A stretch of 64,000 bases of DNA from Apiotrichum sp. Y4204 (Eukaryota > Basidiomycota > Tremellomycetes > Trichosporonales > Trichosporonaceae): the NCBI GenBank assembly GCA_025531455.1, contig JAMYHL010000019.1, positions 496,001-560,000 on the forward strand. Reading direction: 5' to 3'. A model generated the notes under the pieces. The model saw only the letters and a list, made by a program, of their open reading frames with translations, made no database searches and had not been told where the DNA came from. Positions 33,471 through 46,155 of this stretch are shown piece by piece. Both the position numbers and the translations under genes were made by a program. Each line of letters starts with the position of its first letter. Position 1 is the first letter of the stretch.

Positions 33471-36400
33471 TGTCAGGCGCGTTGCGTCTGAGGACGGCGA
33501 CAGAGGACGAGTCGATCGGCATAATTGTTGAAACTGATATTAGACTCTTGTATATTCGAACATATTGGGGCATATTTTGGTTATGATAAGTGATGACCAG
33601 GTCCAGACACGCCTTGATTTGTCACCTGGGCATCTGAGTAATGTCTGAGTGGTGATGTCAGCTATGGCCATTGTGACACGTCGGCGGTAGAAATGGTGCG
33701 CAGTCCTCAAGTCTGACACACGATGCACGACATCAAAAGTGTGGCGTGACTACAGCACAAGTTGCGCGACAAGGAATGGTGTCGGCAGTGTCGGGATGTC
33801 TTATGGGGATAGTGCGTGCGGGGAGCCTGTTGGTGTCTGTTTTGCTTTTGTTGGCACCCGTGGCCAATACCTGGAGTTGGATGGGTGAAAGGAACATGCA
33901 ACAGGCTGGGAGAGAGGAATGCCGGACAGCACTGAGCAGTCGTAGAGTGCCCCGCCGGGCATATGCCAGTCCTTCCTCAGTCATAGGACGATAACTATTC
34001 ACGATCTGAACTGTGAGTGCGTCCGCACATGGAACAGCGATCGCGGCGCGCCGCGTCACTGTTAGCGCGAGGAATTATTTGTGGGTGAGGTTTGTATGGA
34101 GTTCGATGGCGAGGGAATGAAAAGGGGGATATGGGAAAGAAGCTCGTCCAGACTCTTCCCTGAGAAGGACAGCTTGCTTCCCAAAATGACACGGCGGCAA
34201 AGATGCCCAACCGCATCCCCACGAACGCGGACATGGGCAGGGGAGTTGCGAAATCTGCATTCTTTCATGGAAGCAAGAGGGCGTAGGAATGTCGTCCTCG
34301 TTTGTATTTCCAGCGCAACAGTGATCGCATGGATCCGCGAGCCTCATATTTTCTGTGCTGCATCAATACAAATCAGCCCGCAGCCGTCGTCTCCCGACTG
34401 CATGGCTTTATGGTACCTTTGGATGCCCGCGCGCATTCAAGCATTCCGCTTGCTGTCGACCGGAATAGCGCTTAGCTCATTCTGTAACAGAGGGCAAGAG
34501 GGTGAAAGGAAAGGGGTTTGGGCGGGTCCCATGCACCAGGAACCCAAGGCTCGCTCGGGGTGCAACGGCTGCAGACGGGTCGACTCTGGTACTTTGGTCC
34601 GTTGGATCTGACAGTGCAATACCGCCCTGTCGTGTGGGGACAGCCGGGCCGCCAGGCTTTCCACCAAGGAGGACGCGTGTGTGGTCGTGGAGGAGCGAGA
34701 CGCTGCTCGAGTTCCCCGGGCGGTGGCGAGAGAATTTGAGGCAGTGTGGCACTTCGAGATCCATTCCTCCGCCAAGCGCCACACTGCGCCTCCCTACCTG
34801 CGTGCCTGCTCAGGCTCGAAACACGACATCGGGCCGCGTGCAGCTGCGATAGGCGGCGCGTCGAGCCAAGTGTATGCGCAGAGACTTTGTATTGTTCCTT
34901 TGCAGTCTCAATCAGTACATCCTCACAGCAATGGCAAGTGTATTCCGCACGCGTTCTTCACGATCGCCCCAAGGTCGGGTGGCGTCTTCTTGACACATTC
35001 CTTCCATGTCCCCCACCTTTGCCCCACTCATCCCGTTTTGAGACTGTCGGCCGCCGTCCTCGTGCTGATGCTGGGGTACAATATGGGAGAGTGCTGCATC
35101 TGAGTATAATGCTGGCATGTTCCTGCGAAACTACCAATTCTATGGATTTGAAAGAAGCTGTGGACACGGAGGAGCTTGAACGGGACGAACCGGAATCGAC
35201 GGTTTCGGACGGCGCCTTTGTTGCCACCTTGGACTGTACTTGCCATCTCAGCATTCCTTTCTTGGGAATCGGAAGCAGATTCCATCCTCCTAGTTTGATG
35301 GGCACCTCTCCCCAGCTTTCGCTTCCACTTCTGGTGGGAGCTGAAGCAGAAGGACACTGACTTTGACCATCGGTTTGTTGACATACTACTTGTAAACCTG
35401 ATCATTGTTCACTTCGCAGCATGTCTTTTCGAAACCAGACAAAGAGCATCTTGTTGAGGAAACATCACTTTGCTTGCACCCCGAGACAGTTGAAGACCAC
35501 CGTTGTGCTGGAATTTTAAGCGCGACAGAGGGTCAACGGCAAGCGAACTGAAACAAGGTGATCTTGTTTCTCTCCAGAAACGACATACTCCCAGCGATCG
35601 AAAGTCCACAGGCCCTCACGAGAACATCCTTCTCTCTCGTTGCTACTGGATCCTTGCCCCAGTCTGCCGGGCCACAAGATCAACCGCGGGGTAGGCCTTG
35701 TGGACAAGGCATTGTTAGCCGATCCAGCCCGCATTTCTCCAACTGTGGGAAGTTCCATGAACCTTTCTTGGCGGCAATGAGAATGCTGAGTAAACAATGG
35801 CAACAGTGAGAGCGCTGAGTAAACAATGCGTCTGTGGCGGCTTGAACAGATCTGTCAATAATCGTGTGGTGTTTTATGGCGCCACGCATCACACGTCCAC
35901 AACAGCACATCACACTAGACTCCCCGACTTCAGCTGCTCACCATTGAAACTAGAAGTTTAAACATGTTCCTCAATTCTCTGAAGCACAAGTGGGGCTCAA
36001 TGCGTGCCCTTCCTCACAACAGAGTGGAGGCTACTAAACTGACAACAGATCCCTCACCGTTGGCCCAAGGTTTTCAACATCTGGCTCTTCGGGGTGAGTT
36101 TTGAGAAGTGGCCCAGCGGCACACGGTACTGTACAGGAAGGAGGCAGCACAAAGCTGCAAGTATGTATGACAGAACAGAACACTACCGGTATCACGAGCT
36201 CGAGTGTTAGCCCTCGCCCTTAATCTTCATCCAGTTGCTGTTCATCTTCTCTGTACTGGAAACGCCTCCGACTTGCTTGGTCAACACTACCACAATCATG
36301 GTGGATATGGTGCCAACGAGTTTGCTATCAGAACGCACGGCGGATGGCCACACCGCAGCTCCAACAGCTAGCCTCACCTCTCCCGTTAACAACCAGATCG

Positions 36401-38640
36401 GCACCCTCGACAAGAAATTCCAGATCTTTGACCGTGACTAAGGTCAACACCTCTACCACTCGGGAGTCCACCCGGGCTCTGCAGAACACCCAGCCTTCTT
36501 TGCAGAAGGACAACAATAGCACCCCCAGCACGATCACTGCTGCACTGCGAGCTGTATCTTGCCAGACCTGCCGGACTGTGGGCGAGGTGGGAGGTAGCAT
36601 GTGCCTTACACGAACGGTATCCGGCCATCCGGTAATAAGTCAGGATTAGGAATGTGAGACATAAGCGGGAGAAAAGTCATTTAAGAATCTGATTAGAAGC
36701 TGACCCGCACTTGATCCACGCCTTCCACTAAAAGTCCACGTCATGGTTCATCCAGCCGAGTGATAACCGCAGATTAGCCACGCATCTCCTATCGATCCTA
36801 TCTTATCCATCCTCTGTGCCAGTCGTTTCTCGCCCTTTCTCCGCTCTGATCGGGTGTTTCGACTGCGATAGTCGTCATCATTGTGGGCTCCGTGGGGACT
36901 CGGGAGGGAGCTTGCGATAACGATCTGCACCGCCGACGCGACACCCGCTAGCTAATGATACTGTGACAGCGAGCACTCACATGCTGTGTTTAGATTCAAT
37001 CAGTGCTTGCCTCTGCCAATGGCCACGGCGCCCTCCACTTTCGGAGTTTCTTTGTCCGGTGATCGCGATTGCCGTGGTCGATTTTGCCTTCCTTGTCCAT
37101 GGATTCCTTTCCCCCTTGATCGTCAGCAATCCCAACACATCGGTCGATCGGTCAGCGGCTGTTGATCATGCTGATCATGCTGATCATGATGATCAGGTTC
37201 TACGCCGGAAGGAAGGGAAGCCAAGATGCGATATTCTATATTCTGTGGATCTGCGGATTAGCTTTAATCCCATGCTGCCAGTGGCGCAGTGGCTCGTCTC
37301 CGTCGCCAAACGGCATGGTGCTCCCCATTCCTCATAGTCTCGATACAGTATCCTCACCTTTGCCCGATATCTGGCCGACAGCCCATGCAGCTTATATTAC
37401 TATTGTATTTCCACGACAGTCTCCTAGCCCACCAATGCAAGCGTGCTCTGTGTCCGTGTTGGAATTAGATGGGTGGCTTAGCCCCTTGATGGTCCATGAC
37501 CGGCTGTCGTGGTTGGACATTGGACGATATGGGCCGAACGATGGCGCCGACCGGGGATTCAGGAATACAAACAATTTCGTTGGATTGTTGGAAAATAAAA
37601 CACCCACCACACAGCACACTTTTTTGTGCCTGTGGGCAGGGTCGTGATTCGGTCAGAACCGAAAATTCCGAGCAATCCTTGCTTCGTAGCTTCCTGACCC
37701 TCAATGACTTGATTGTGGACATCTTGTCCGTGAGGAGAGCATGATTATGTCGCATATGCTGCAAAGCAATCGTGCATGCATCGATGCATGTATAGTGGAG
37801 AACAGGCGATGCTGGGAGAAGATGGACAATGGTGGAGGTGGCGACCGGTTGTAGGAGCGTCAGGCAAGTGGGCTCAGTGGTCAGTGGGCCAGTGGACTAG
37901 ATCAACGCGTCTGGGATTCATGGGATTGTTGATTTTGGAAATGACCCCAGGCTCTCGCTGGGCCCCCTCAACCTTTTTGAGTGGAGGGCCAGAGTGGAGG
38001 TGGAATGGAGCGAGACTGCAGCATATGGGGACACACCAGCGCAGCATGTACAGCGTGGGCAGTGCTGGGCCAAGAGGCCAAGAGCCCTGGGCCGGGGCTA
38101 GTTGTGGCGGCAGCGGTCCTCGCATGAGGCGACTTTTGTTTTCCAAGGATTTCTGTTATCCTGGTGGATTGTTGGAAAATCAACCACAATCGCTATCCAA
38201 CAACAGCAATGAGACCACTCAGCCAGCTAGCTGCCTGCCAGCCAGGCATCCAGGCACAATGTCGCGACGGCGCACATAGCAGGAAGCTAGAGAGAGCACG
38301 AGAGCCTGTCGCCGTCAGTGGTTGGATCCTTGATTCGTTTTCCAAGCCGGGACAGGACGGATGGCCCGCCGCGACCAGTACGAACGATGCGAACAAACGA
38401 GGTTTAGAATACCATAAAGAGAGCAATACATCCCCGATCCCCCACTTTTCTTCTCTCTCTCCCCACCTCACCCTCTATTGAAAGGCGGTTCCCACGCCCA
38501 CTCTCGTCGCCGCTATCGTTGTCGTTGTTGTCGTCGTCGTCACAACCCCGCCGTTGATCGTGTGTCCGGGACCCGGGTATTAGTCCGCACCCCGCCAGTC
38601 GTTATTATTGTCAAGCAGGCCCATAAAAAGCCGCTGTAAC
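33471..38640. other. Gene-free interval of 5.2 kb
   Basis: No convincing gene is seen between the F-box gene and glycine decarboxylase. A 9-bp tandem repeat of the palindrome-bearing unit TGATCATGC runs at 37163-37195 (three full units plus TGATCA). A minus-strand frame at 36207-36600 contains a hydrophobic stretch but no clean gene model. A TATA-like CATAAAAAG lies near 38621, just upstream of glycine decarboxylase. Confidence 0.6.
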
Positions 38641-38695
38641 CCATCTCCCTCACTTTCTCCCCCCTTCTTCTCCCCCTACCCCTCTCCTTCTCACC
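38641..38695 (+). promoter_or_regulatory. Pyrimidine-rich leader of glycine decarboxylase
   Basis: The 55 bases before the ATG are almost wholly C and T. Such CT tracts near the transcription start are common in strongly expressed fungal genes. The very biased codon use of the gene fits high expression. Confidence 0.5.
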
Positions 38696-41600
38696 ATGTC
38701 TCTCGCTCGCATCTCGCGTCGCGCTCTGCGCATGCCGCTGTCGATCCCCCAGCGTGCTCTCCACACCTCGGTCCGCGTGCTCTCGCCTCAGCCCACCCGC
38801 GTTCTCGGCTCCTCGACCACCGCCACCCAGCCGCACCCCAGCTCGCGGCCTTTCCAGGCTTCGACTGAGTCCATCTTCACCCCGCTCGACACGTTCAAGC
38901 GCCGCCACGAGGGCCCCACCGACAAGGATGTGCAGGACATGCTCTCCACGCTCGGCTACAAGACCATGGAGGAGTTCATCAAGGCCACCGTCCCCGACTC
39001 GGTCCGCATTCCCGAGTACACTTCCAAGGACATTGCCCCCCTCTCCGAGCTCGAGCTCCGCCGCCGGGCTGAGCAGCTTGCCAACATGAACAGGCCTATG
39101 AAGAGCTACATTGGTATGGGGTGAGTTGCAGGAATCGGTGGGCCGAATTCAAGTGGGCAAGGAGTCAGCTGCCAGACTGCCCACTGCCGCCTCTGCCGTC
39201 GTCCCAACGAGCTAAATGCGATCATGGGCATCTGCGGTGATTGCCGCGCTCCTTTTCACTAGTTCTGTTGGACTAACATCAGTTACCACAACGCCGTTGT
39301 GCCCCCTGTCGTTCAGCGCAACGTCTTCGAAAACCCCGCCTGGTACACCGCCTACACTCCCTACTCCCCCGAGCAGTCGCAGGGTCGCCTCGAGTCGCTC
39401 ATCAACTACCAGACCGTCGCCATCCAGCTCACCGGTCTCCCCATTGCCAATGCATCGCTCCTCGACGAGGCCACTGCCGCTGCCGAGGGCATGGCCATGT
39501 GCGTTGCTTCCATCCCCAAGAACAAGTACTCCAAGGGCAAGAATGTCTTCCTTGTTTCGCCCACTGTTGCTCCCCAGACCCAGGCTGTCCTCCAGGCACG
39601 CGCTCCTGGCTTCGGCGTTGAGCTCCAGGTCGCCGAGTCGAACGAGGCCTTCGCTGCCACCGTCGACAAGATTGGCGACAAGCTCATGGGTGTCCTTCTT
39701 CAGTACCCCGACGTGAACGGTGAGATCGGTGACTGGGCTGCCGTCACCGAGAAGGTCAAGGCCCACGGTGCCAAGACCGTCGTCGCTTCCGACCTTCTTG
39801 CTCTCACCATGCTCAAGCCTCCTGGAGAGTGGGGTGCCGACATCGTCTGCGGCAACACCCAGCGCTTCGGTGTTCCCGCTGGCTTTGGTGGTCCCCATGC
39901 CGCGTTCTTCGCCTGTACCGAAGAGCTTAAGCGCAAGATCCCCGGACGTATCGTTGGTCTCTCCAAGGACACCCAGGGTGCCCCGGCCTACCGCCTCGCG
40001 CTCCAGACTCGTGAGCAGCACATTCGTCGCGAGAAGGCCACCTCGAACGTCTGCACTGCCCAGGCGCTCCTCGCCAACATGGCTGCCATGTACGCAGTCT
40101 ACCACGGCCCCGAGGGTCTTCGCAAGATTGCCGGCAAGACCCACCAGCTCACTCGCGTCCTCGCTCAGCAGCTGAAGGAGCTTGGCTTCACTATTACCAA
40201 TAAGTCGTTCTTCGACACTCTTACTATTGATGTCTCGTCTGCTGGTGTCACTGCCGCCCAGGTTCACGATGCCTCGGTCGCTGCCGGTATCAACTTCCGT
40301 CGCATTGACGGCAAGACTGTCGGTGTCACTCTCGACGAGTCCGTTGGTCCTCTCGACCTGACCGACATTGCCAACGTCTTCTACCGCGTCAAGGGCGAGT
40401 CCGACATTTCGCCTGCTGTTCTCGACACTGCCTCGCGTGCTCTCTCGCTCAACGCCGAGTCGGCTACCGCCCCGATTGACAACGCGCTTGTCCGTACCAC
40501 CCCCTTCCTCACCCAGCCTGTCTTCAACCGCCACCACTCGGAGACCGACATGCTCCGCTACATGATGCACCTCCAGCAGAAGGACTACTCGCTCGTCCAC
40601 GGTATGATCCCTCTTGGCTCGTGCACCATGAAGCTCAACTCGACCTCATCCATGAACCCTCTTTCGTGGAAGGAGTTTGGCGGTGTCCACCCCTTCGTTC
40701 CCCAGAACCAGGTTGAGGGCTACAAGACCATGCTCGACGAGATTGAGCGTGACCTCTCGCTCGTCACCGGCTACGACGCCACCTCGGTTCAGCCCAACTC
40801 GGGTGCTTCCGGCGAGTTTGCTGGTCTCAAGGTCATCCACGCCTACCACGAGTCGCGCGGTGAGGGTCACCGTGATGTCTGCCTTATTCCCCTCTCGGCC
40901 CACGGCACCAACCCGGCGTCTGCTGCCATGATCGGCTACAAGGTTGTTCCTATCAAGGCTCTTGCCGACGGTTCGCTCGACCTTGTCGACCTCAAGGAGA
41001 AGGCCGAGAAGCACAAGGACAACCTTGCGGCGTTCATGGTCACCTACCCCTCGACCTTTGGTACCTTCGACGAGGGTATCGAGGAGGCCAACCGCATTGT
41101 CCACGAGAACGGCGGTCAGGTTTACGTCGACGGTGCCAACGCCAACGCTCTCATTGGTCTTACCTCGCTCGGCCGCGTCGGCGGTGACGTCTCGCACACC
41201 AACCTCCACAAGACTTTCTCGATTCCCCACGGTGGTGGTGGTCCCGGTATCGGCCCCATCTCGGTCAAGAAGCACCTTGCTCCCTTCCTTCCCGGCCACC
41301 CCGTCGTTCGTGGCATTGGCGGCGAGAAGGCTGTCAAGGCCGTCGCCGCTGCCCCCTACGGCTCGGCCTCGATCAACCTCATCTCGTGGGCGTACATCAA
41401 GATGCTCGGCGGTGAGGGCCTCACCAACGCCTCCAAGATGGCTCTCCTCAACGCCAACTACATTGCTGAGCGCCTCCGCCCTTACTACAACATCCGCTTC
41501 ACCAACAAGAACGGTCGTGTTGCCCACGAGTGTCTCCTCGACCTCGCCGAGTTTGAGGAGAAGGCTGGTCTCCGCGTGCCGGACTTCTCGAAGCGTCTCC

Positions 41601-41971
41601 AGGACTACTCGTTCCACCCTCCCACCGCTCAGTGGCCCATCTCCAGCTGCTGGCTGATCGAGCCCACCGAGTCGGAGCCCAAGCACGAGATTGACCGTCT
41701 TATTGACGCGCTCATCTCGATCCGTGGTGAGGTCGACGAGGTCATCGAGGGCAAGCAGTCTGCCGACAACAACGTCTTCAAGAACGCGCCCCACCCTCTC
41801 TCGGTCATTACCGCCGAGGAGTGGGACCGCCCCTACTCGCGTGAGAAGGCCGCGTACCCCGTTAAGAACCTGCGCCACTCCAAGTTCTGGCCCTCTGTCG
41901 GCCGTGTTGACGACGCTGCCGGCGACCTCAACCTCATCTGCGAGTGCGGCACTGTCGAGGAGTATGCCTAA
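38696..41971 (+). CDS. GCV2: Glycine dehydrogenase (decarboxylating), P-protein
   Basis: This is the PLP P-protein of the mitochondrial glycine cleavage system, which decarboxylates glycine and passes aminomethyl to the H-protein lipoyl arm. Two exons (38696-39120, 39283-41971) join in frame to 1037 residues, the usual length of the fused eukaryotic protein (yeast about 1034). The N-terminus MSLARISRRALRMPLSI is a mitochondrial presequence. Blocks seen include PMKSYIGMGYHN, WYTAYTPYSPEQSQGRLE, GLPIANASLLDEATAAAE, REQHIRREKATSN, GSCTMKLNS and PNSGASGEFAGL. The PLP lysine lies in HTNLHKTFSIPHGGGGPG (about K785). The single intron is 162 bp. Nearly all third positions are C or G, a sign of strong expression. 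Glycine-responsive or one-carbon regulation is usual in yeasts but not shown here. Confidence 0.98.
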
Positions 41972-42195
41972 GAGACGAGTGGCCCTTCGAGCTCTCGCTC
42001 TGTTCTCGGTTTCAGAACATTATCAACGGTATACCCTCAGCAGTTCAACAATCCATACCCCAATCGCATGTGCAGAGTTCAACCTTGCAGACTAGTAGAC
42101 CAAAGTGTTATAACATATCAATGATGTAAAGGGATTCACAGATGGTGATGCAAGGGCAGGACTCCCCGAAGTTGTACAAGTGTTCTATGGCTGTT

Positions 42196-43169
42196 CTATG
42201 GCGACAAGGGTATTCTGACTACGTCTTTGCCGACCTTGACGCAAATCTCGCGCACGATCCAAGGGGGTAACTCGCGTACTGGGCACATCTGCGTCTCAAG
42301 CGTGTCGAGAAGAGACAATGGAAACGGCGACGTATCTGGCCCACCGTCATCGGTATCACCGTGGGGCTCAGCACACGGACTTCTCCGCTCGTCGAGGCAC
42401 CACGCAAGGCTGGCATGCCACTCGGGTTCAGCAAAGTACGCCTCGCCACGCACGGCAGGCCGCACCACCCGATCGAGGATGCTACGGAGCTCGCGCGCAC
42501 CAGCGCCGACACGGAGGGCGACAAACGCGCGCCGCGGCGTCGCGTCATTATGGTAAATTTTCGGGGTCGCGAGGGACACCGCGAACGGCTGCAGGCGCGT
42601 CCGCGCAAGCGCAGCGGTCAGTGAGGGGGCGAACGCGCGGGCGACGTGGCCACTCAGCGGGAGGGGATGCGTCAGCGAGATGTGTAGTGGCGGGCGGTTT
42701 TCTGGAGTTTCCGACCCAGTTCCGAGCGAGGACTCGTCGAGCAGTGAGTGTATGGTAGCGGGCGCGCATTCCCTAGCGGCATCGACCATGGGCGCGAGCG
42801 CCGCGAACGCGTCGACATCAACCGCGACTGCCGTCAGCTGCGTCCTTGGTTCCCGGACTGGACTTACGCTCGACGTATACGAGCGCATACCAGTCGCCCG
42901 CGGCAAAGGGGCGCGCCCGCACGCGCCCGCCGTGCGCGGACGGGTCGTCTGGTGGTGGGTCGTATGTCTCCGGTAGGCGGGGGAGTGACCTCGCCTTCGC
43001 CTTCAGTTTCGGTTTGGACTGGGGCGTGGGCTTGGACTTGGCTTCCGCTGGCTTGGAAGTCGTCGCGCTCGTCTTTTGCCTTCTGTCAGCGCCGTTGGAG
43101 CGCAAATACGCACCGCTTTGGGGGAGCTTCGTCAGAGGTGTCGGAAGACGAGTAGTCTAGCCCCAGCAT
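42196..43169 (-). CDS. USB1: U6 snRNA phosphodiesterase USB1
   Basis: USB1 is a nuclear 2H-family 3'-5' RNA exonuclease that trims the oligo-U tail of U6 snRNA. Three exons (43169-43114, 43082-42868, 42827-42196) join in frame to 300 residues. The protein starts MLGLDYSSSDTSDE, then has a Lys/Ala/Pro-rich linker, LPRLPETYDPPPDDPSAH, and the two catalytic HxS motifs, HISLTHP (H139) and HASLAWC (H228). The ending VKVGKDVVRIPL is typical. Introns are only 31 bp (43113-43083, GTGCGT...CTGACAG) and 40 bp (42867-42828). Reading through the first intron meets a stop, so it must be removed. It is convergent with glycine decarboxylase (224 bp between stops). Confidence 0.93.
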
Positions 43170-43930
43170 TGGGTGAGGGCTTAGACGGGAGGTGGGATGA
43201 AGAGATGCCGGAAATGGCGCAGGGATGATCAAACAAGATCGAGGTTAGTCCAAACGTGGGGGGTGCAGATCTAATGTGAAGATCTGGCAGATCAGGTTCC
43301 GGCGGATCTGCAGGATCTGGGTTCAAGGTACCACGCGAGTCCCATTTAGGAGGCACGTGGGTTGCACTCCTGGAGTTTCATGTCAGGCCTACGCACACCC
43401 TCATTCTTCTGCCTCTGACCTGGCGGAATCAGACGTCTATCATGCATATTCGCGCGCATTCGACTCTCCATGGCGGTGCAGATGATGACCACTTTGACAG
43501 GCCAGATCCGCCGGAGGCTAGGTTTACCGACCGTGTCGGACGGTACGGGCGAGGCGGTGGAGTGGCGTGGGGCTCGTGGCGGTGTGACGGGCCGCAAGCG
43601 CGGTGGCGAGTGGCTTCGAAGGCGGACGTCTATCTGAACAATAAGCCCAGTGCAACTGGACCGATGAAGGTGCCGACTCCATGCGGAATGAGCACAGCAC
43701 GTTTTGTGTGCCTTAGGAATGAGAGGCATCGCCGGCAGTACTGTCTGTCGATTATCCACGTGCCAGGTCTGGTCGCCTGACCTCCGCCCTCCGAACTAGC
43801 CGAACTTTGCTCTCATCGCGGGGCTGGCGCCGCGCCACGTACCTCGTCCTGATGAAAACACAGTATACATGGGTAATACTAAAATATTTGAGTGATATTG
43901 GGGTGGTTCAGAGTCCAGCTCCACCAAAGA
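43170..43930. other. Intergenic region, no gene seen
   Basis: This is the upstream flank of USB1 and the 3' flank of the type I membrane protein. GATCTG-like words recur at 43277-43322 (AGATCTGGCAGATCAGG, then GGATCTGCAGGATCTGG). I see no coding region; the plus-strand frame at 43442-43780 lacks gene-like codon use. Confidence 0.55.
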
Positions 43931-46155
43931 CTACCGCTTGAGCCGCATCGCGAGCTCGTTGGTCCAAGAGCTACGGTTGGGCTGCTGCTGCGCGGGCCGG
44001 GGTCTATCCCTTCGGTTGCCACCCGATCGTCCGCCTCCGCGGCCACGGTTCCACGCCTCGTCATAAGACGGCGGAACTAGGACGACGTCGTCCTCCTCAT
44101 CGCTTTCCCCGTCGTCGTCTGGGTGCAGGCTTCCTCCGTCTGCCTCCTGGTGCACGCGAGGACCGTGGCGCCGTGGACGCCGGGTACGTGAACTGCGGAC
44201 AAGGTTCGAGCCGCCAGCGCCTTCCGGAACCGATCTACCCATATCGGTACCGAGAGCGGCGAACGGTGTCGTTGTAGATGCCATAGGTGACGATGGAGAG
44301 GCCGCAGCAGCTGGTGATGTGGGAGAGCCCTGCATCGTCCACTTCATGGGAGATGCCGGAGAGACTGGAGAGAGAAGAGTGTTGAAGCCGCGGGAGTCGG
44401 CGCCGACGGCAGGTGGCGGGGCAAGATACCCGAGCTGCTCGCTCGTGTAGCCGTCAGACGAAGGTGGAGACGAAACGCCGCCCGAGCGAGACTGGTTGTC
44501 GCCGTGGACGAGGCCGGAATGGGAACCGCCCGATTGCGACTGGCCCAGCTGTGAACCCGTCAAGTAGGATTGCTTTTCTGACCGGGACTCAGTGACGGTG
44601 AATGGGTTGGGCGAGTCGAGCGTGTCGTCGACGACAAAGTTGGCTGGATCGGCGCGATTGCTGTAGAGAATTAGTATTGGATGGACACCGGTGCTCCAAA
44701 CCGCACTCACACTTTCTGGCGCCGGCGACGCATAAACCAGACGATCGCCCCGATGATGAGCGCCAAGCCCACGATGCCACCGACCTATCAGTCAGCAAGC
44801 CGTAGAGGGGACAAAAACTAACAACACCTCCAGCGATGGCTCCCGCATTCGTCCGCGAATTGCTCGTTCCAGCGGCAGCGCCGCCAGAGGTAGACGAGGA
44901 GCCGGTGGGAGTGGCTCCGCCCGCACCGGTGCTTGTCGGGGCCTCTGCAGGCAGGTTGGGAAAGTTGTCGCTGGCAACGTCAGCAAACTGCTTCTCGTTC
45001 AAAACACTCACAGGACACCGCCATAGTAGGTCAGACTGTGAATCGAAACACCGAGTGCTCCGACGCCCTTATCCCCGACGATAGTTATGTTGTACTTTGC
45101 AGTGGGGTCCAGTGTTGCACTGCCAAGCGTCACCGGCGCGACCCACAAGGCCCCTGCCGAGCCTGTTATTATAGTCGCATGGCTTAGTGATGCGCCATCA
45201 GATTCAAAGGTGATAAAGTAATTGCCGGCGCTTGGCCCGCTTGTACCGTTGATGACGATGAACGAGGTGTTGGCCGGAATGTCAATGGATACGCTTGCAC
45301 CGGACCCCTCGCTGCCAACCGCGGTCGCGTGGACATAGCTTGACCAAGGCTCCATTGTGCTCAGATTGCCTGCGGCATTAGCCAGCCCCTCCTCACATCT
45401 CGTCCAGCAGGAATAATCGTGGTGCTCACCGGCCTGATCAAACGGCGTGTCGGCCGTCCATCCACGCTTTGAAAAGCTCCACCGCGAGTTTAGATTCTCG
45501 CCCTCCGCGGCAAACTCCGTGTAGACCGGGACTGCGGAGAAGTTGTTTCTAGGGGATCAGATCCACACATCTAGATCCGAACTCACGCCATGGTCTGCAT
45601 CTGGGTCTGGACAGTAAGCCCGTTTGTCACCCACAGGCCGGCCTTGGCCTCGGGCAGCGTCAACTTGATGTTGTGGGTTCCGAACGGCAAGTCGCCCGTG
45701 TCGGCGAGCACGCCGCCACTTGGCGTCGACACATTCACAGTCCTGACATTCGAGGTGTAGTTGATCGCCAGCGTACCCTGTGGTGCGCCCTCGGCGGTAT
45801 TTGAGGCGTCGCCTCTCAGGAATCCCTTCGCGTAGCCATTGACGATTGCGCGTGTGCCGACAAAGGAAAAGGTCATGTAGTTGGGGTGGATAGAGTCGGC
45901 GTGGTGTTCCGTCGCGCCGCCGCCGAACAGGCTCTTCTCCTCGGGGCGGTCGGTCGTCTCGAAACGCGTGTACCAGTTTGTGTCGTTCTCGTTCGTCTCG
46001 GGAATGCCCTGCCCCGACACATAGCGGATGAACCGCGCTGTGTCCGGCACAGTGTAGTTGAATGGGAGATTGGGGTCGTACGCCCGGACCACACTGGCGG
46101 CCGTCGCCATCACCAGGAGGCCCGTCGCTATTGATGAGGTCGCCACTGGCGCCAT
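43931..46155 (-). CDS. Type I single-pass membrane protein with PPxY-bearing cytoplasmic tail
   Basis: Six exons (46155-45587, 45548-45430, 45369-45012, 44970-44823, 44784-44711, 44660-43931) join in frame to 665 residues. The order is: signal peptide (about residues 1-25, ending VVRA); ectodomain of about 330 residues with several N-x-S/T sites (NYT, NDT, NVS, NTS, NGT, NIT); Ser/Thr/Gly/Ala stalk; Gly-rich transmembrane helix (AGAIAGGVVGGIVGLALIIG, about 385-415) followed by RRRRQK; then a long Ser/Pro-rich tail. The tail has an acidic run (DDDGESDEEDD) and PPSYDE at about residue 619, a possible docking site for Rsp5/Nedd4 WW domains. This plan is common among basidiomycete cell-surface proteins of unknown role. 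I do not know the ligand or function. Introns are 38-60 bp. Confidence 0.88.

Noticed and set aside
34081..34611. Plus-strand frame of 176 residues
   Set aside because: Random-looking composition, no domain, overlapping frames on the other strand, and codon use unlike the real genes.
35963..36103. 46-codon frame starting MFLNSLKHKWG
   Set aside because: Short, no conserved motif, no convincing splice partner; looked briefly like a small mitochondrial protein but could not be supported.
36207..36600. Minus-strand frames with a hydrophobic segment (VIVLGVLLLSF)
   Set aside because: No splice model joins the pieces cleanly, and codon use is not gene-like.
39212..41878. Long antisense open frames of 410 and 462 residues opposite glycine decarboxylase
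   Set aside because: They are mirrors of a gene with almost only C/G at third positions, which removes stop codons from the opposite strand. They have Val/Gly/Leu/Asp/Glu-heavy composition and no motifs.
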